A DNA stretch of 64,000 bases from Ceraceosorus guamensis (GCF_003144195.1 NW_020290069.1:1-64000); one strand, 5' to 3'; positions 46,654-58,706 are shown, counted from the stretch's first letter. A program made the numbers and translations. The notes: generated from the sequence alone by a model not told the origin.

Positions 46654-49437
46654 GCAGCTACGTCGAAAATATCAGCGCTGTCAGTGTACAGGTCAATCGA
46701 GGGACCTGGGCTCGTAGAGCAGCGCTTGTGGATTATAAGAAGGTCTGGACGACAAAGTGTCGTTCCATACGTAGCCGACACGCTTTGTATGTATGACCGC
46801 TCGAGCGCTCACCAGCGCTCGGAGCTGAGCTACTCATTTGAGAAGGACATGAAAGGCACGCTGATTGTGCAGCTGGGCGTGCGTGTCGGGACAAATCCAC
46901 ACAAGTGTAAGCGATCACAACAGACCCTGATCGAGCACCTCCGCTGTCGAGACTTGACGTTGAGATGACGCTTTCTGTCGCAATCAAAATCGCGAAATGA
47001 CAAGAGTCGCGTTGAATAGAATAATCCGGAGCTTGTAATGCCAAAAGGGACCTTATGATGAGGTATCGATTAGTTGTGACTTTTGCCAAGTAAGCGCACC
47101 TACCTTCATCACACCCTTAATCATGCAAGACTCGTGCAACTCTTCGCTTTTAATGCGCCTAGACTCTGTCAGAATGGGGCGCGCTAGCGTATGCAAAGGA
47201 CCAACTTTTGCATGCATGCATGAGTCTATAAACGCGTACCTTGTGGTCCCCAAAAAAGCTCCACTCACGACTTTTGACCTCTTAATTAAGGTCCAAATTA
47301 ATCCATTCAAACGCGACTCGGCTGCATGCAGTGGTGTGTGAGTGCATCGGGGTGACTTATCTCCCTCCATGCAGCTGTTACAATTGTGGGTCTTGCCCTG
47401 CATGTTTTTGTTTTCGTTTTTAATTCGCTTTTTGCATAAAGCGTCTTTTCACCTTGACTGCTCGGTGTGAGACTCAGACTACAGCTGCACCATGCAGAGG
47501 TGGTGGCTCGGCGGCTGGAGGCTGCAGCTGCAGAGCAGGTGGCTCGGTGCTGTCATGGGTGGGAGCTGCAGCTGCAACAGGCGGCTCGGCGGGTTTCTCG
47601 GCGCAAACGCTCGAACCGCATGTGCAATTTTCGGGCGAGCAACTCGGCGGAGCGCTCGATGCCAGCCATGCAATGCGTTAATTGCTCCTATGTTTTGGAG
47701 GCATTGATCTGAGACAGCCCGGGTTGAGTCACTGCGGGCAGCATCGATCGATCGATCGATCGATCAGCGGACTCTGCTGCTGCGCTATAATGAACGCGGA
47801 TCGACTTGGCTGTCGAAAGAGCATTGTTCAGGTCGCTGCTACTACTACTACTACTACTCACGAATCGAGCATTCGTGATTTTATGACGACTTGGCGGCAC
47901 GTCGCGAGAAGGGACAGGCCCAAAGCAAAACTGCTGCGAACAACGGCACTCGAACGCAGCACATTCTGAACGGCGAAGACGGTCCGTCGTCTGTACTCCA
48001 GCAGGTCCATGCAGTGAGTCAGTCTGCAGGAAGGCGTCGCCGTCGAAAGACCGACTGCAAAGCTGACATCCATGCAACAGCTCGGCAGCATTGCGCCGAC
48101 GCGTGTGAGAAGACCAAGCGTCAATGCAGGTGAAGGCCAGTGCCGCGCGCAAAGAGAAGACACGACGGCAACCGGCTGCTACTGTACTGTACATCCTGCT
48201 GAGAAGGATCTCTGTATAGCGCGCCGGCATGCTGGGTTCTAATTGCCGATCGATCGCTCGCTCGGGGCGAAGACCGATTGGCAGTCGTGAGTTTCATGAT
48301 TTGAATCAAAGGACGCATGAATGCGTCAGCATCGCGCGACCACATGGTCCACGCTGGCTAGCGCGGCGCGACCGCGCAGCTCGGGCCGGGGCCTCTACGC
48401 AGCGTCCACACAACTCGCCTCTTCTGTTGTGCGGGCGGGCGGGCGGGCGATCAGTATCGGATGCAATCAGACTGGCTCAACAGCTAAGCGAGAATGTGAA
48501 TTTGAATGTTTGCACAAACGGCTGCATGGCTATCCGTCCGGCTTTGTTGCACACACTCGTGACTTGCAAAAAGCAATCAGAATTAAAACGCCGCATGGAC
48601 AGCTCGTACTGCCCACGTTCGCTGGCAATTAAGCAAGCAGCAGCAATCAGAATGGCGTCACCAAGAAGAGCGATACGCACACATCGACCCCCTTGAAAGG
48701 CTTGTCAGCGGTGTTGGCAGCCACCGTGGTCGACCATGCGGAAGCCAGCTCAGAGCACGGTTGCCGCCCCGCCCCCGCCCCCGCCCCCGCCCCCGCCCCG
48801 CCCCGCACTCGTCCCTTCAAAGCCAAGCAAAGCGCTTTCCAGATATGGTGACTTGACGTCCCACCTCGGCAGTCGCAGTCCTTGTAGTGCTTAATTGCTG
48901 CTGCACAGCAAGACCATGTGGATGCAGCATAAATTGACGCCTTGGTGCATTATCATCATCAGGGTCGCGGGTCGCCCGTGCGTTCTGCACCGTAAATCCA
49001 CGATTGGTGCGCGTCTTTGCGAAGGCTATGTGCGTCTGCATCAGGAACACGCACCACCCATTCCCAGTCGTGAGTCCCTCACCTCCACCGCTTCGATGCT
49101 GCTGCAGCTGGGCTAAGAAGCATGGGAGCGACGAGCGGATGTTCTCTTCTCACGGCGGCAACAATCGCCCACCTCGCGGCCCAAACAACTTTGCCTTCTC
49201 GCCCCTCGCCCCTCGCCCCCTCGGCCTTTCCCACCCTTTCCTTGTCCTGGCGTGTGAGCGATGCACTGCTCTCGGTTCCTCTTATAATCCCAATCGTGAA
49301 GCCCATGCACCCCCCGGTTCCCCTTCGTGACTCTCTTCCTTCTCGGTTCTCGCGGTACAGTCGCGTGCCGAATTGCGGAACGCAATAAGCCAACTTTAGC
49401 TGCGCACACCTGACACACGGCACAATATTAAGTCACG
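46654..49437. other. Intergenic region at the cluster edge
   Basis: About 2.8 kb with no supported gene. Contains promoter space for the hybrid megasynthase, ATGCATGCATG at about 47208-47221, a (CGAT)n run at 47745-47763, (CTA)n at 47838-47858, CGGGCGGGCGGG near 48436 and a C-rich G-quadruplex-like tract at 48764. A 180-codon frame on the minus strand at 47688-48230 has no recognisable protein features and I do not call it. Confidence 0.55.
48764..48806. repeat. CCCCCG tandem repeat, G-quadruplex-forming potential on the minus strand
   Basis: Successive CCCC/CCCCC runs separated by single G. The minus strand therefore has at least five runs of four or five G with one-base loops. Confidence 0.85.
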
Positions 49438-51087
49438 ATGGCCAGTCTACCACCAGAAGCGCTTGCGCTGCTCGTTCCCGTCAATCCGGTGCAGTACGAG
49501 ATCATCGATGCTATCATCACCTTTGCGGTCTATGCGGGTTTTGCCATTGGTGTCGTCTCCGTCGAGTGGGTCGCCAACTGGGCAAATGAGATCAGACTTC
49601 TCCGCGCGAACTGGAGGTGGAGCAACGCCCTTTACTTTGTTTGTCGGTGAGTGTTCTCTTCTTCCTTTGCCCATCGCCTGCCTGCTATTCTCCAATGGCA
49701 CAGCCACAATTCTCTTTTTGCATCGCATCGGTGCTGACCAAATGCTTTGACGCATCCTACCATTCTGCCGCCTTGTCTGCACGCCGTGAACATCTCTTGC
49801 ACATCGCACTGCAGGGCTTGCTCCATCGTCCTCTGCGCCTGCATCACGTACTCGCTTCGTGCAAGTCCCCACTGTCAATCGGGTGTGTTGGCACTCTACA
49901 TTCCGCAGGCTGTCACTCACGCTGCCGGTGGCAGTATTTTCATTCTGCGCACCATGGCCATTTGGGGTGAGTTGCGCTAATTGGCACAATGTCTTGGCGG
50001 CAATGCCAAACAGGACGAAGGACGACACGGCTGACGCAATGCTCTTGCCGCCCATGTGCTTGCTTCAAAACCAAAAGACTGGAACAAAGTCGTGCTACTG
50101 ATGCTTGTCATCAGTCTGATGGCCACCGTAGGCTGCATGGTAGGGGTTGGCTACACGCAGCTCATCGCCACGCCCAATCCGATTGGATTGCACAGCTGCC
50201 TCTTATCCTTGGACCCGCACCAAGTAGTGACATACTGGGTACCCGCCGTTTTCGACACAATGGTTCTGGTCTTCACCATCATCGGTCTGCGTCGTAAGCC
50301 GGCGGGAGCGATGCGCAAAAAGCTCCTTCAGCCTACCGTTCTCTGGTACTCTGTCGTCACCGCGTCTTACTGGATCGTCGGTATCTGGACGCTAACACTT
50401 CCAGACAAGGTGACATTGTTCGGAGGGGTCTGGACAGCTGTTGTCGCACCCATTGCATATTGCCGCGTCTTCCTTGACCTTCGTCAAGATTCGCAATTCG
50501 GCCGGACGAGCAACAATCAGCACTTGGGCAGCAGCGGCAATGGAACAAACTCACGTTCTATCGGCCTTTTCAGCAGTCGTAGCGAGAGCAAGGGCAAACA
50601 ATTCGGAAGTCCCTCTTTCGATCGTTCTTTTGTCCAGCATCCCGAAGCCGCTACAAACAATTTCCGAAATGCCCCGCCTTTGGAGCAAATCCACACTGAA
50701 AAGCGCAATCGATCTGGATCTCATCCGCATGGCGCATGGCAAGTGCATAGCCCGCATCAGCAGGCAAATGGTGCATCGAAGATGGGTAACGACATGGAGC
50801 AAGAAGGCGAGGAGGGATTCGCACTCGAACAGATTTCTGCACCATCGCCTCTTTCGTCCAACCGACTCAGACAGGGAGAGGCTGCTGAAGCAGGAGGCGT
50901 CCGACTCAACATCAATACCGAGGTCTTTCGGAGCGATCCTGACGACCATCACTCGTTTCGGTCTAGAGACGCGCCACTTTCGGATCTTCCCGTCGCGATG
51001 GACACCCGTCCGAGCCCCAGCGCGCCTCTTGCGGAGATTCAAGCTAGCCGCAACAGGTGGACCCGTGAAGCTGATCGTTTGGCTTGA
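49438..51087 (+). CDS. Seven-helix membrane protein, basidiomycete DUF6533-like type
   Basis: A 456-residue protein; exons 49438-49646, 49815-49966 and 50078-51087 fit in phase (second junction tentative). Seven hydrophobic segments: around IIDAIITFAVYAGFAIG, LYFVCRACSIVLCACITYS, YIPQAVTHAAGGSIFILRT, VVLLMLVISLMATVGCMVG, VPAVFDTMVLVFTIIGL, LWYSVVTASYWIVGIW and WTAVVAPIAYCRVFLD. An early Trp/Arg-rich loop (LLRANWRWS) and an RT-x-A-I-W after helix three resemble the large basidiomycete family often labelled DUF6533. A hydrophilic Ser/Asn-rich C-tail of about 200 residues would be cytoplasmic. Plasma-membrane sensing is a guess; no ligand can be named. It lies 2.8 kb outside the biosynthetic cluster, so membership is doubtful. 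Confidence 0.78.
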
Positions 51088-52496
51088 CCGCACAACATTC
51101 CTCTTCTAGCCCACTTCTCGCATGTGACTCTATGTCCAGAGAGAAGTTGAGCATTACGATTGCGAGGACTGTAAGCTTCGTCCTCTCTTCGAGCTAGAGC
51201 TTGTGGTCTTCCAACACCCTGCCATGTTGCTCATCCAGCTTCCTATGTTGAACTTTTGTAATGTTCGACTCTCGCCTGATACACTTCATTCATCTGTAGT
51301 CTGACTCTCTCTCTCTCTCTCTTCGCCCGCTTTCCCTCCTTACCCTGAAGGGCATTTCCGACTCTCTTTCGGCCCCTCTTTTCATACCTGTACTTTTCAA
51401 TTGCACGAGCTTCAATGGAGTATCGATATGAGAACAAGTACAGAGCCTTGTCAGCCGTTGTGCTGCATCCGACCCATGAGCAACCTTGATGTGCAGTTCT
51501 TCAAAAGGTTGCCAGCTACCAGTGTACACAGATTCTGACAAATGACGCCGCCTTCTGAAATTCATTCACCTCTTGTGCTTTCAGCCCGCGAATCAAGAGC
51601 AGCGGTGGAAATCGACCCACTGTCTGGGCTTGCTTGCGGTACACAAAGATCTTCTCTGCATCAGCCAGCCATCTCTGGTGCAGAGGAGAGGTCTGTGTGG
51701 CCAGATCGGCTTGGAATGATTAACTCTCTGAGCACGTTGTCTACACGATTCTGCTCCAATTCCGCTTCCCATGCCTCACAGTCTAGTCCTTTGGCACTAT
51801 CCCGCACGCTCCCATGCCTCACAGTCTAGTCCTTTGGCACTATCCCGCATGCTGTGGTCAAATACGAGGCCGGATTGCTCTGCTTTCGGACACCACAAAG
51901 TGGACAAGCGATCGCCCTTTCTCTTTTCTGGGCAGCGAGGGGGAAAATGCAGCAAAAGGGCGGACAAGGCGCCGTCGGAGATGCATTGCACGAAATCGTT
52001 TCAAGGCAAAGTGTGGGCGAAGGCGTGCGCGCCGAACTTGGGTCAGGAATAGTCGCATCTGCGGTAACACCATCGAAGGCTGCACGACTACAACAAAGAA
52101 AAAGAGTCGATAGGACCCATCACCTCTGATGGAGATGTTCATGTCGACTGTCGAAGCGCAACTTGCGCGTGCCGAAACCGCGCTGGATGCAGTGCTCTGC
52201 TATGCATAGAGACCAGCATCTGTGTCGCAGCAGACGTCTTTCCTTGCCGCTCCTTTTGGCTGACACGATGAGCGCTGTCCACTGGACGCCAGGAAATGAT
52301 GTGATGTGATTAAGAAGGGAGTAGTACTTCCAATGCTGCTGACGACCTGCTGAGCAGACCGTAGGAGAGCTGATCCACCACCGCCTCCTGGGCGACCTGA
52401 CCTGACCTGACTTGACCTGATCGGGAGCACGGGTCGCAGGCAAAGGGGAGGGACGAGAGGAGACGAGACGAGAAGAGAAGAGACGAGACGGGGGGC
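51088..52496. other. Intergenic region between convergent genes
   Basis: No supported gene. Contains a (CT)n run at about 51302-51322, a perfect-looking 43-bp tandem duplication at 51767-51852 and repeated ACCTGACCTGACCTGACTTG words at 52396-52420 and GAGACGAGACGAGAAGAGAAG words near 52458-52490. Confidence 0.55.
51767..51852. repeat. 43-bp tandem duplication
   Basis: Two head-to-tail copies, each starting TCCCATGCCTCACAGTCTAG, differing at a single base (CACGC against CATGC at the end). Looks recent. Confidence 0.95.
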
Positions 52497-52865
52497 TCAT
52501 TTGCGCCGCCACTGCTCCGGCACGAACATTTGCTCGCGCGGTATCGCGATGCCAGTGTCGGTGTGCACGATGCTGATACCATCACCCTCATCGACGATCT
52601 GCAGGTCCGAGCCGACTGGCAGGTCCCAGATGCCGATCAGCGCGGGCTCGCGCTCGCAGACCAGATTAAAGTCGACCACCTGCATATTCTCCGAGTCGGC
52701 CAGGTACTCCTCCGTGTCGATGTCGCTGAAGATCCGCCAGCCATTGTCGGCGGCAGCTTGAGACTCTTCGCGCACCATCCACTTGACCCGACCGGCGCCG
52801 CCGACGACGTTGGTCGAGGCCAAGCACGCCCCGGCATCTGCGATGAACTCGATTGGCGCGGTCAT
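52497..52865 (-). CDS. DUF2185 / Imm33-like protein
   Basis: An intronless 122-residue frame starting MTAPIEFIADAGACLAS. It continues VKWMVREESQ, then DNGWRIFSDIDTEEYL, NMQVVDFNLVCEREPALI and LPVGSDLQIVDEG. The order 'S-x-x-V ... WMVREE ... D-x-GWRIFSD-x-D-x-EEYL ... LPVGS' matches the DUF2185 domain (also called Imm33), known mainly from bacteria, where members are predicted immunity proteins of polymorphic toxin systems. In this fungus there is no toxin partner next to it, and neighbours are ordinary intergenic DNA. A non-ATG extension to 53021 is open but does not look like the family. Lack of introns among intron-rich genes, together with the family's distribution, suggests transfer from bacteria. 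Function in the fungus is unknown. Confidence 0.78.
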   Translation of the reverse strand: MTAPIEFIADAGACLASTNVVGGAGRVKWMVREESQAAADNGWRIFSDIDTEEYLADSENMQVVDFNLVCEREPALIGIWDLPVGSDLQIVDEGDGISIVHTDTGIAIPREQMFVPEQWRRK

Positions 52866-53912
52866 TGTCTTGGCCCGAAGTTGGTGGATGTGTATCGGCG
52901 GCCCTGCTGGTGGAAAGCTGAGTGGTTGCGCAGCGGGGCCCTCGACTGCATCGTCTTTGGGATCGCGGGCGGGAGATGATGGAGGAGTCACGAGTTTCCG
53001 GTCGTCTTGCCGTGCACGCACACAAGCAATTAAGTCGTGAGTCCTGCCTGATGCAGGTCATGGTCTCGGTCGAGTCAGGAGTCTGATGAGTCTTGAGTCT
53101 CGGCTGCGTGAAACATGGGGACAAACGTGAGCACGTGACGAAGCGCGCGACGCGCATAGACATGCATGAGCGAGATGGTTGGGACGCCTGACACAAGCAA
53201 TCCTATGCTCACTTCCAGCGATGTCTCGTGTAGCTTGCCACAAATCAGAATGTCGATGAAGCTCGTCAATCGTGGATTGCAGCCACGAATGTTGAATTCA
53301 AAGGCCACCACGCAACAAAATTCGATCTGAGGAGATCGGGCCTAATGTGCATGGCAGACGGCCAAGGCTAGTTGTGCGTCGAGATCACCTCTCATGCGGC
53401 CAAAAGAGCGCATACACGCGCTCGCCGAACTTGGTCACGTTGTAGCTTACCATTGCCGAGCCCAAACGCCGGCCATTCAAGAGCGACAATGAATGCAGCG
53501 ACGAATGCCTCATCAGCCAAGCGAAGTGGGCAAGGAGCACGTATGATTGGCGGTCACAGCTCAGCGTCAGTGGGACACTGCTTGTCTGTGACCCACCATC
53601 GCGGTCGCTTCGCTTGGCGACTGAGTGTGGAGGAAGAAGGAGGCTGCACGCGTGCTCATGCGATTCTTGTGATGGACCGCCATTGAGTGCAGAGCGCTCT
53701 GATAATCGGGTGTAGTAGAAGTATCATTGAGGGGTATAGATAGTCAGCTGATCACTCCATTGTCTCGCTCGCCACCAGCTGGGCGGAGTAGATGTAGCTG
53801 ACAAGCAACATGGTCACACGCAATGCGGCGGCACGGCGCTGCGTTGTAGCGCCATCTAGCCATCTTGCGAATGACTCGGCTCAACGTCGTAAGACGTGCG
53901 GTCGGCGACCGT
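52866..53912. other. Intergenic region
   Basis: About 1 kb between the DUF2185-like gene start and the 3' end of the RGG protein gene. Contains GTCGTGAGTCCTG and GAGTCAGGAGTCTGATGAGTCTTGAGTC words at 53034-53100. Short frames at 53372-53686 and elsewhere lack family features and are not called. Confidence 0.5.
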
Positions 53913-54955
53913 CTAGGCGCCTCTTTCTGGTCTCGCACCTGTTGCTCGAGCGCCACCTCGTACAGCGTCCGGTCGCGCATTCCTCTCCCAAGGTTTGTGC
54001 ACTTGCTCTTCCTTTTCCGCGTCCCAAGCCCTGGTCGAAGAGTGCTGCAACTTTCGCGCCGCATTCGCTGCCCTCTCTTGCGCTATAGCGGCCTGCGAGA
54101 CGATGACACAAAGGAACTTTGATCAGCATCTCGTCTTGACATTGCACGAGGCAATTCTCACAGGCGACACGTGACACCGCTACCACAGAGCCAACTCACA
54201 TCTCTCTCCTTTTCCCTTCTCATCCTCTCCTTTTTCTCCCTTTTCACTTCCGCCTCTTTTTGCATTGCTTCCCTCCTCTTCGCCTCTTCTTCCTTGGTCC
54301 TCTCTCCATATCTCTGCAAGTCTTCCTCCACTTGTGCTCGCCTAGCCATGATGTTCTCATTAGCCGCTCTAGCCTTGGCCAACCTAGCTTCTAGCTCCGA
54401 TTCGCTCGGCTTGGAGCGAGCAGGACCTCCTGTAGTATGCCGCGTGGGATTGGTGTATGCTGGGGACGCCTTGGGAGATTTGGGCGCAGAGGGGGGCGAG
54501 GTGGGCATGCTGGACTGTGCTGCTGATCCTGACTGCGGATCTGCAACTCCATTCGCATTCACGTGAACCGCATCGCTCGAGTCGACGACGAATGATGCTG
54601 CATCGCTGCTCGGCTTCGTATTCCCTGGTGCAGCTCCTCCTGCTCCTCCCCCTCGGCCCCGTCCTTTCGCAGTGTCCGAACCCCGACTAGCGCCTCTCCC
54701 TCTACCCCGGCCCCGTCCCCTGCCTCTCTCCCACCTCTCTCCCTCCTTGCCGTCTGATTTGGGCGCTCGAGGTGCAGCCATGTCGCGCGACGCCGCCGCC
54801 TCCTCCTGCTCTGGCGGGTCTGCGATGGTGGCATCGCGCGGTACCGCATCCAAGTCATTGGCCTTCTTTTCGCCAGCAACTTTCAAAGTTTGGGCGTTGG
54901 GTTTACCTGATGCCCTCCGCTCCTCCTCCTCCTTACCATGATCTGAGCTAGACAT
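53913..54955 (-). CDS. Unrecognised basic protein with RG-repeat tract and coiled coil
   Basis: A 311-residue protein from two exons (54955-54200 and 54092-53913; GAT | GTGAGT to TCTCGCAG | GCC, phase 0). After an acidic, Lys-rich N-terminus comes an Arg-Gly tract (ERGRGRGRGRGRGASRG and KGRGRGGGAGG), typical of RNA-binding or methylated proteins. A Ser/Pro-rich linker follows (MPTSPPSAPKSPKASPAYTN), then a charged single helix (ELEARLAKARAANENIMARR, continuing through KREKKERMRREKERD), which runs on in exon 2 as AAIAQERAANAARKLQHSSTRAWDAEK. It closes with RGGARATGARPERGA. No catalytic motif, signal or membrane segment. I do not recognise a named family. An RNA-associated, ribosome- or stress-granule-linked role is a guess from composition. 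Confidence 0.72.
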
Positions 54956-55698
54956 TTCTCACTCAGCCGTCGCCTCTCCGCCAAGGACAATGGCTTTTCC
55001 AAATCGCCTCTTCGCCGGCTGCAGGATGTCAAACTCTTGTTCTTCAGACACCTCGATACTCGTGACTCGTGACTGAGATTCTCTCTGTGTTGAGTAGATC
55101 ACGAATGAGGTGGTCGGGTGTTGGGTGTTTATCGTTGCGTGTGTTGGACAGCTTTACAGCATTACAAGCATGAGCGCCGCGGCCTCGTCTTTTCGTAGTG
55201 CCGTCCAACGAGTCACGTGTGTTTTGTGGCGCGCGATTCAAGATTTTGATTCACTCAAGACTCTTGACTCAAAAACTCAAAACTCAAATTACTCACGACT
55301 CGTGACTGATTACCAATCCACGCGCGCCGAGTAACGCGCGGGATGTCCACGTGGGATCGACGGCCATGCGCACCAAACGCCCGCCACGCTACAGCGTCGC
55401 ACGCACGGGCGATTAGGAACGTCGGTCGCGACGCACGAATCACAACTCTGATTGCTGTGATTCGGAGAGCCGACCAACCCCAACGCTGTCGCTCGTCCGC
55501 TAAGCCTTGACTCTTCCCTCACCGCACGCATCGCCATCGACGCTTCTCCTTGCCTGTAGCACTGTCCACACACTCTATCCCTGCACGTCTCTCTCTCTCA
55601 CTTGCTCTCGATCAGGCAGTGCCACGAAGGCACCCTCGCGCCCGCGCCCGCGCCCGCAGCCAGACATCCCACTCACAATCTCCGCCTCGTGGCTCATC
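54956..55698. other. Divergent promoter region
   Basis: Between the RGG protein gene and the complex I subunit gene. Contains an ACTCGTGACTCGTGACTGAG repeat at 55060-55079, CTCAAGACTCTTGACTCAAAAACTCAAAACTC at about 55254-55286, ACTCACGACTCGTGACTGAT at 55292-55311, and a CTCTCTCT-rich leader at 55585-55600. No gene seen. Confidence 0.55.
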
Positions 55699-57118
55699 AT
55701 GTCGCTGTCCATCTCCAGAAGCGCAAGTCAAGCGCTCCGTGCGGTCAGCGGTCAAGCGACCAAGGGAGCAGCGCAGAGCTTGTCCAAAGCGGTCGCACCC
55801 GTCCAGGTCAGAGCATTGTCCAGCGCCAAGCCCAGAGCTGCGCTGCAGGGTGTTGCGGGAGATAAGGGTGAGTGGGGATGCGGCTACTTGGCGTGGAGGG
55901 GGCAAGTCAGGGCATACAGCTGCTTGAATCGGTAGAAGGAATCAACAATGTACCAGGGAAGGACGCCACAAGCTCGCAACGTCAGCTCGCGACGCCAGCT
56001 GTGCCGCTACTGTATATCGTCAGAAGGAGGTCGCGATGGAAGAGCTCGGGGTGCATGCACATCTTGGACCTTTGTAGCACGGTCTATGCTGTCTAGCAGC
56101 GTGGTGGACGATGTTTCCGAGACTGTCTGCTGGCCGCGTAGGAGGGCAAGGACGGCGAGGCTCAAGAGCTGGGTCGGGCAGGCACACGCGACGCTTCGCA
56201 GGTCGCCAGCCTGCATGCGATAGCCACATGTTGCGAGCCCTCACGCCTCAAGATGCAGCGTTTGGAAGTCGCGCCGATTCCCTCCCGCTGACGTCGCCAT
56301 CCCCCTCTCATCGACACGTCAGTCAACCCTGACTCGCCCTTTGCCGAGTCGGCAGGATCCAACCCGATGGACAAGTTCAAGACTATCACTCCTGCACTCC
56401 ACGATTACGGCACCTATCTCGTATCTTGTGAGTGCAACCCTTGACCTCGCGCAGCTCGCCTCTCTGTTACGCCTGGGCTGAACCTCTCATGGCGCATGTA
56501 CGCTGCTGCGCAGGTCTTCCCAAGTACATTCAACAATTCTCGGTGGTAAAGGACGAGTTGACGCTGTATGTAGCGCCAGCCTCTGTCATTCCCACGCTGC
56601 AGTTCCTTCGTGATCACACGCAAACGCAGTTCAAGGCGCTCATGGATGTCTCGGGAGCGGACTATCCTACCCGCAGTCAGCGCTTCGAGGTGATCTATCA
56701 CCTCTTGTCTGTGCGACACAATGCTCGCATCCGGGTCAAGACATACGCGGACGAAGTCACTCCGGTCCCATCTGCCACTGCTCTCTTCCACAGCGCCGAT
56801 TGGTACGAGCGGGAAGTTTACGATATGTACGGCGTCTTTTTCGTGGGCCACCCCGATCTGAGAAGGATCTTGACGGATTACGGTTTCGAGGGCCACCCGC
56901 TCAGAAAGGATTTCCCATTGTCTGGCTACTCTGAAGTCAGATGGGACGAGGAGAGAAAGAGGATCGTGACGGAACCGCTGCAATTGACGCAGGCGTTTAG
57001 AGACTTTTCGGGAACGAGTCCGTGGGAGCAGATCGGAGAGGGTCAGGATTACACTCCAAACGCTTTCAAGCTCACCCCTCCCAAGGAACCCGAGGGCGAC
57101 GACAAGGGCAAGAAGTAG
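55699..57118 (+). CDS. NADH:ubiquinone oxidoreductase 30-kDa subunit, mitochondrial (NDUFS3/Nuo-30)
   Basis: A 292-residue precursor of the complex I peripheral-arm subunit homologous to bacterial NuoC and human NDUFS3. Exons 55699-55867, 56323-56427 and 56514-57118 join in phase; the first intron is long (455 nt). The N-terminus ([20 protein letters not shown]) is a basic, Ser/Ala-rich mitochondrial presequence. The body shows the family signature: [40 protein letters not shown], the hallmark [20 protein letters not shown] and [21 protein letters not shown]-terminal residues are Lys-rich. It binds next to the 49-kDa subunit near the quinone site. Identification is secure and the gene looks intact. 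Confidence 0.96.
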
Positions 57119-58623
57119 AGTTTGGCGCACCCACCTTGAGGCGTCGGACGCGCGCGCCTTGCGGCCGATTATAGAACGAATCTGATTCCTGCTCGCAATA
57201 CATTCATCTCACGATCTCAAAGACGTGTGCTCGCGAGCGGTCTGGTGATGCTCAAGCGTTGGCCCAAGCTTTCGAGAGCGGTTTTGCATCGCGAGGATCG
57301 AGCAGCAGCAGCTCTTTCCCCCCCCCCCCCCGCCCCCCCTTTTTCTCTCTTTCCCAATCGTCTCTGCTACCTCGAATCGGTGAGTGAGGGGATGTCGACT
57401 TGCTGTGTGCATCCTCTTGCGATGTCATGGCATCGAACGTGCGTCTCGAAGTTTAGGGGTACAGATCTTTCAAGTGGCCGCGGGCGGCAGAACCGCAAGG
57501 CAGGTAGACTATTGCACACCTCATGCTGATTCACCTTTTCCACATTCTATAATGGGCGATGTTGAGGCGCAGAGCCTGATCTCTCCACTTTCACATTCTC
57601 GAAGGGACTTTTTTTTAAATTTCTATGCGGCTGCGCGCTCTTTTCGCCCGACGAGCGAGCGAGCACTGATCGTCGTAGTCGAGCGCGAGTCGTAGTCGTA
57701 GTCGAGCGCGAAAAAGGCGGAACGTACCACCCGCCCATTCACGATGCAAGATGGGTCGTCGGACGCGCTTCTGAAAGCAACGACCTGACAGGACCCGGGT
57801 CCACGTCTTTGGGGGGGGGGGGCGGTGCGAGCCAAGCTCAAACGACGTCTGCGGGGGGAATGACATTCTGGACGTTTGCTTGGACAGGACTATGGCGTCA
57901 GAAAAAGCACGCCACGTCATCCGATCGATGACGCAGGGTCGAGAGCGAGCAGGGGTCCTGTTTGTTTGACCGGCAGACGCCCTACCTGTATCGAGGCTCG
58001 ATCACCATGGACCGACTGGCGGCGCACGCGTTTGGACCGTCTGTCGCGCTGCTAGAAGCGTGTGAGAGAAAAGCGGTCATGAGGAGCTAGCTAGCTACGT
58101 AGAGGGGCCGTGCCGGATGTTTCTCTCAATCGTGAATGCGACTCGTGACTGCCTCGTGAATTTGTCCACGCGCCATCGCGCGCATCAGGATTTCCACGAA
58201 AGCCGCTTTTCGGTCGTGCTTGTCCTGTGCATCGTGAAACGCGAAATGCGAAATCGTGGCCGGATGCTTGTTTGCATGGCACGTACGGCCGCCCTTCGTC
58301 GGTCACCCTTTGAGCGCGTCGGGCCGATCAGCCGCCACGCAGCAGCATCGGTTCCGCGCGCGCGCATCACACTCCACCAAGCTCATAGCACAGCACAGCA
58401 CAGCACAGCACTTCACTTCGCGGTGCGTTTGCGTCTGCGTCTGCGTGCGCTGCTGCGTGCATGGTTGCGATTTGAATGCGATCGAGTGGCTGATGTGCGT
58501 GGCAGGCAGGCACGCCGGTACCATGTATATGCTCCCCGAAGCACGCGAAGCGCGGTGTGGCTTGATCCCGCGGAAGCCAAGAAAGCATGCAGTCTGAGTG
58601 GGCCGCGCGCGGGAGGATGGATG

Positions 58624-58706
58624 GGTTCGAGGGCAGCAGGTTGATCGAATCTGCGCGCGTTCCTAGGTTCGAGGGCAGGTCGATCGAATCTGCTGCGCGT
58701 TCCTAG
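58624..58706. repeat. Two-copy tandem repeat, about 42 bp
   Basis: Each copy begins GGTTCGAGGGCAG and ends GCGCGTTCCTA. The copies differ by a few small indels and substitutions (GCAGGTTGATCG against GTCGATCG). Confidence 0.85.

Noticed and set aside
47688-48230. 180-codon open frame on the minus strand
   Set aside because: No family motif, overlaps several other frames of similar length on both strands, and contains a poly-Ser run from a (CTA)n microsatellite. Treated as chance.
49438-51087. Seven-helix protein as a Ste3-type pheromone receptor
   Set aside because: Helix sequences and loop motifs fit the DUF6533-like membrane family better, and no pheromone precursor or homeodomain gene lies nearby.
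51542-52142. Several overlapping frames of about 90 codons
   Set aside because: They cross the 43-bp tandem duplication and show no coding-like motif.
52866-53021. N-terminal extension of the DUF2185-like protein
   Set aside because: It begins at a GTG codon and its Pro-rich content is unlike the compact bacterial family.
53372-53686. 104-codon open frame on the plus strand
   Set aside because: The frame does not open with ATG, and no domain, splice partner or promoter supports it.
58624-58706. GGTTCGA words resembling a tRNA T-loop (B box)
   Set aside because: They are part of a two-copy tandem repeat, and no matching D-loop or cloverleaf is present.
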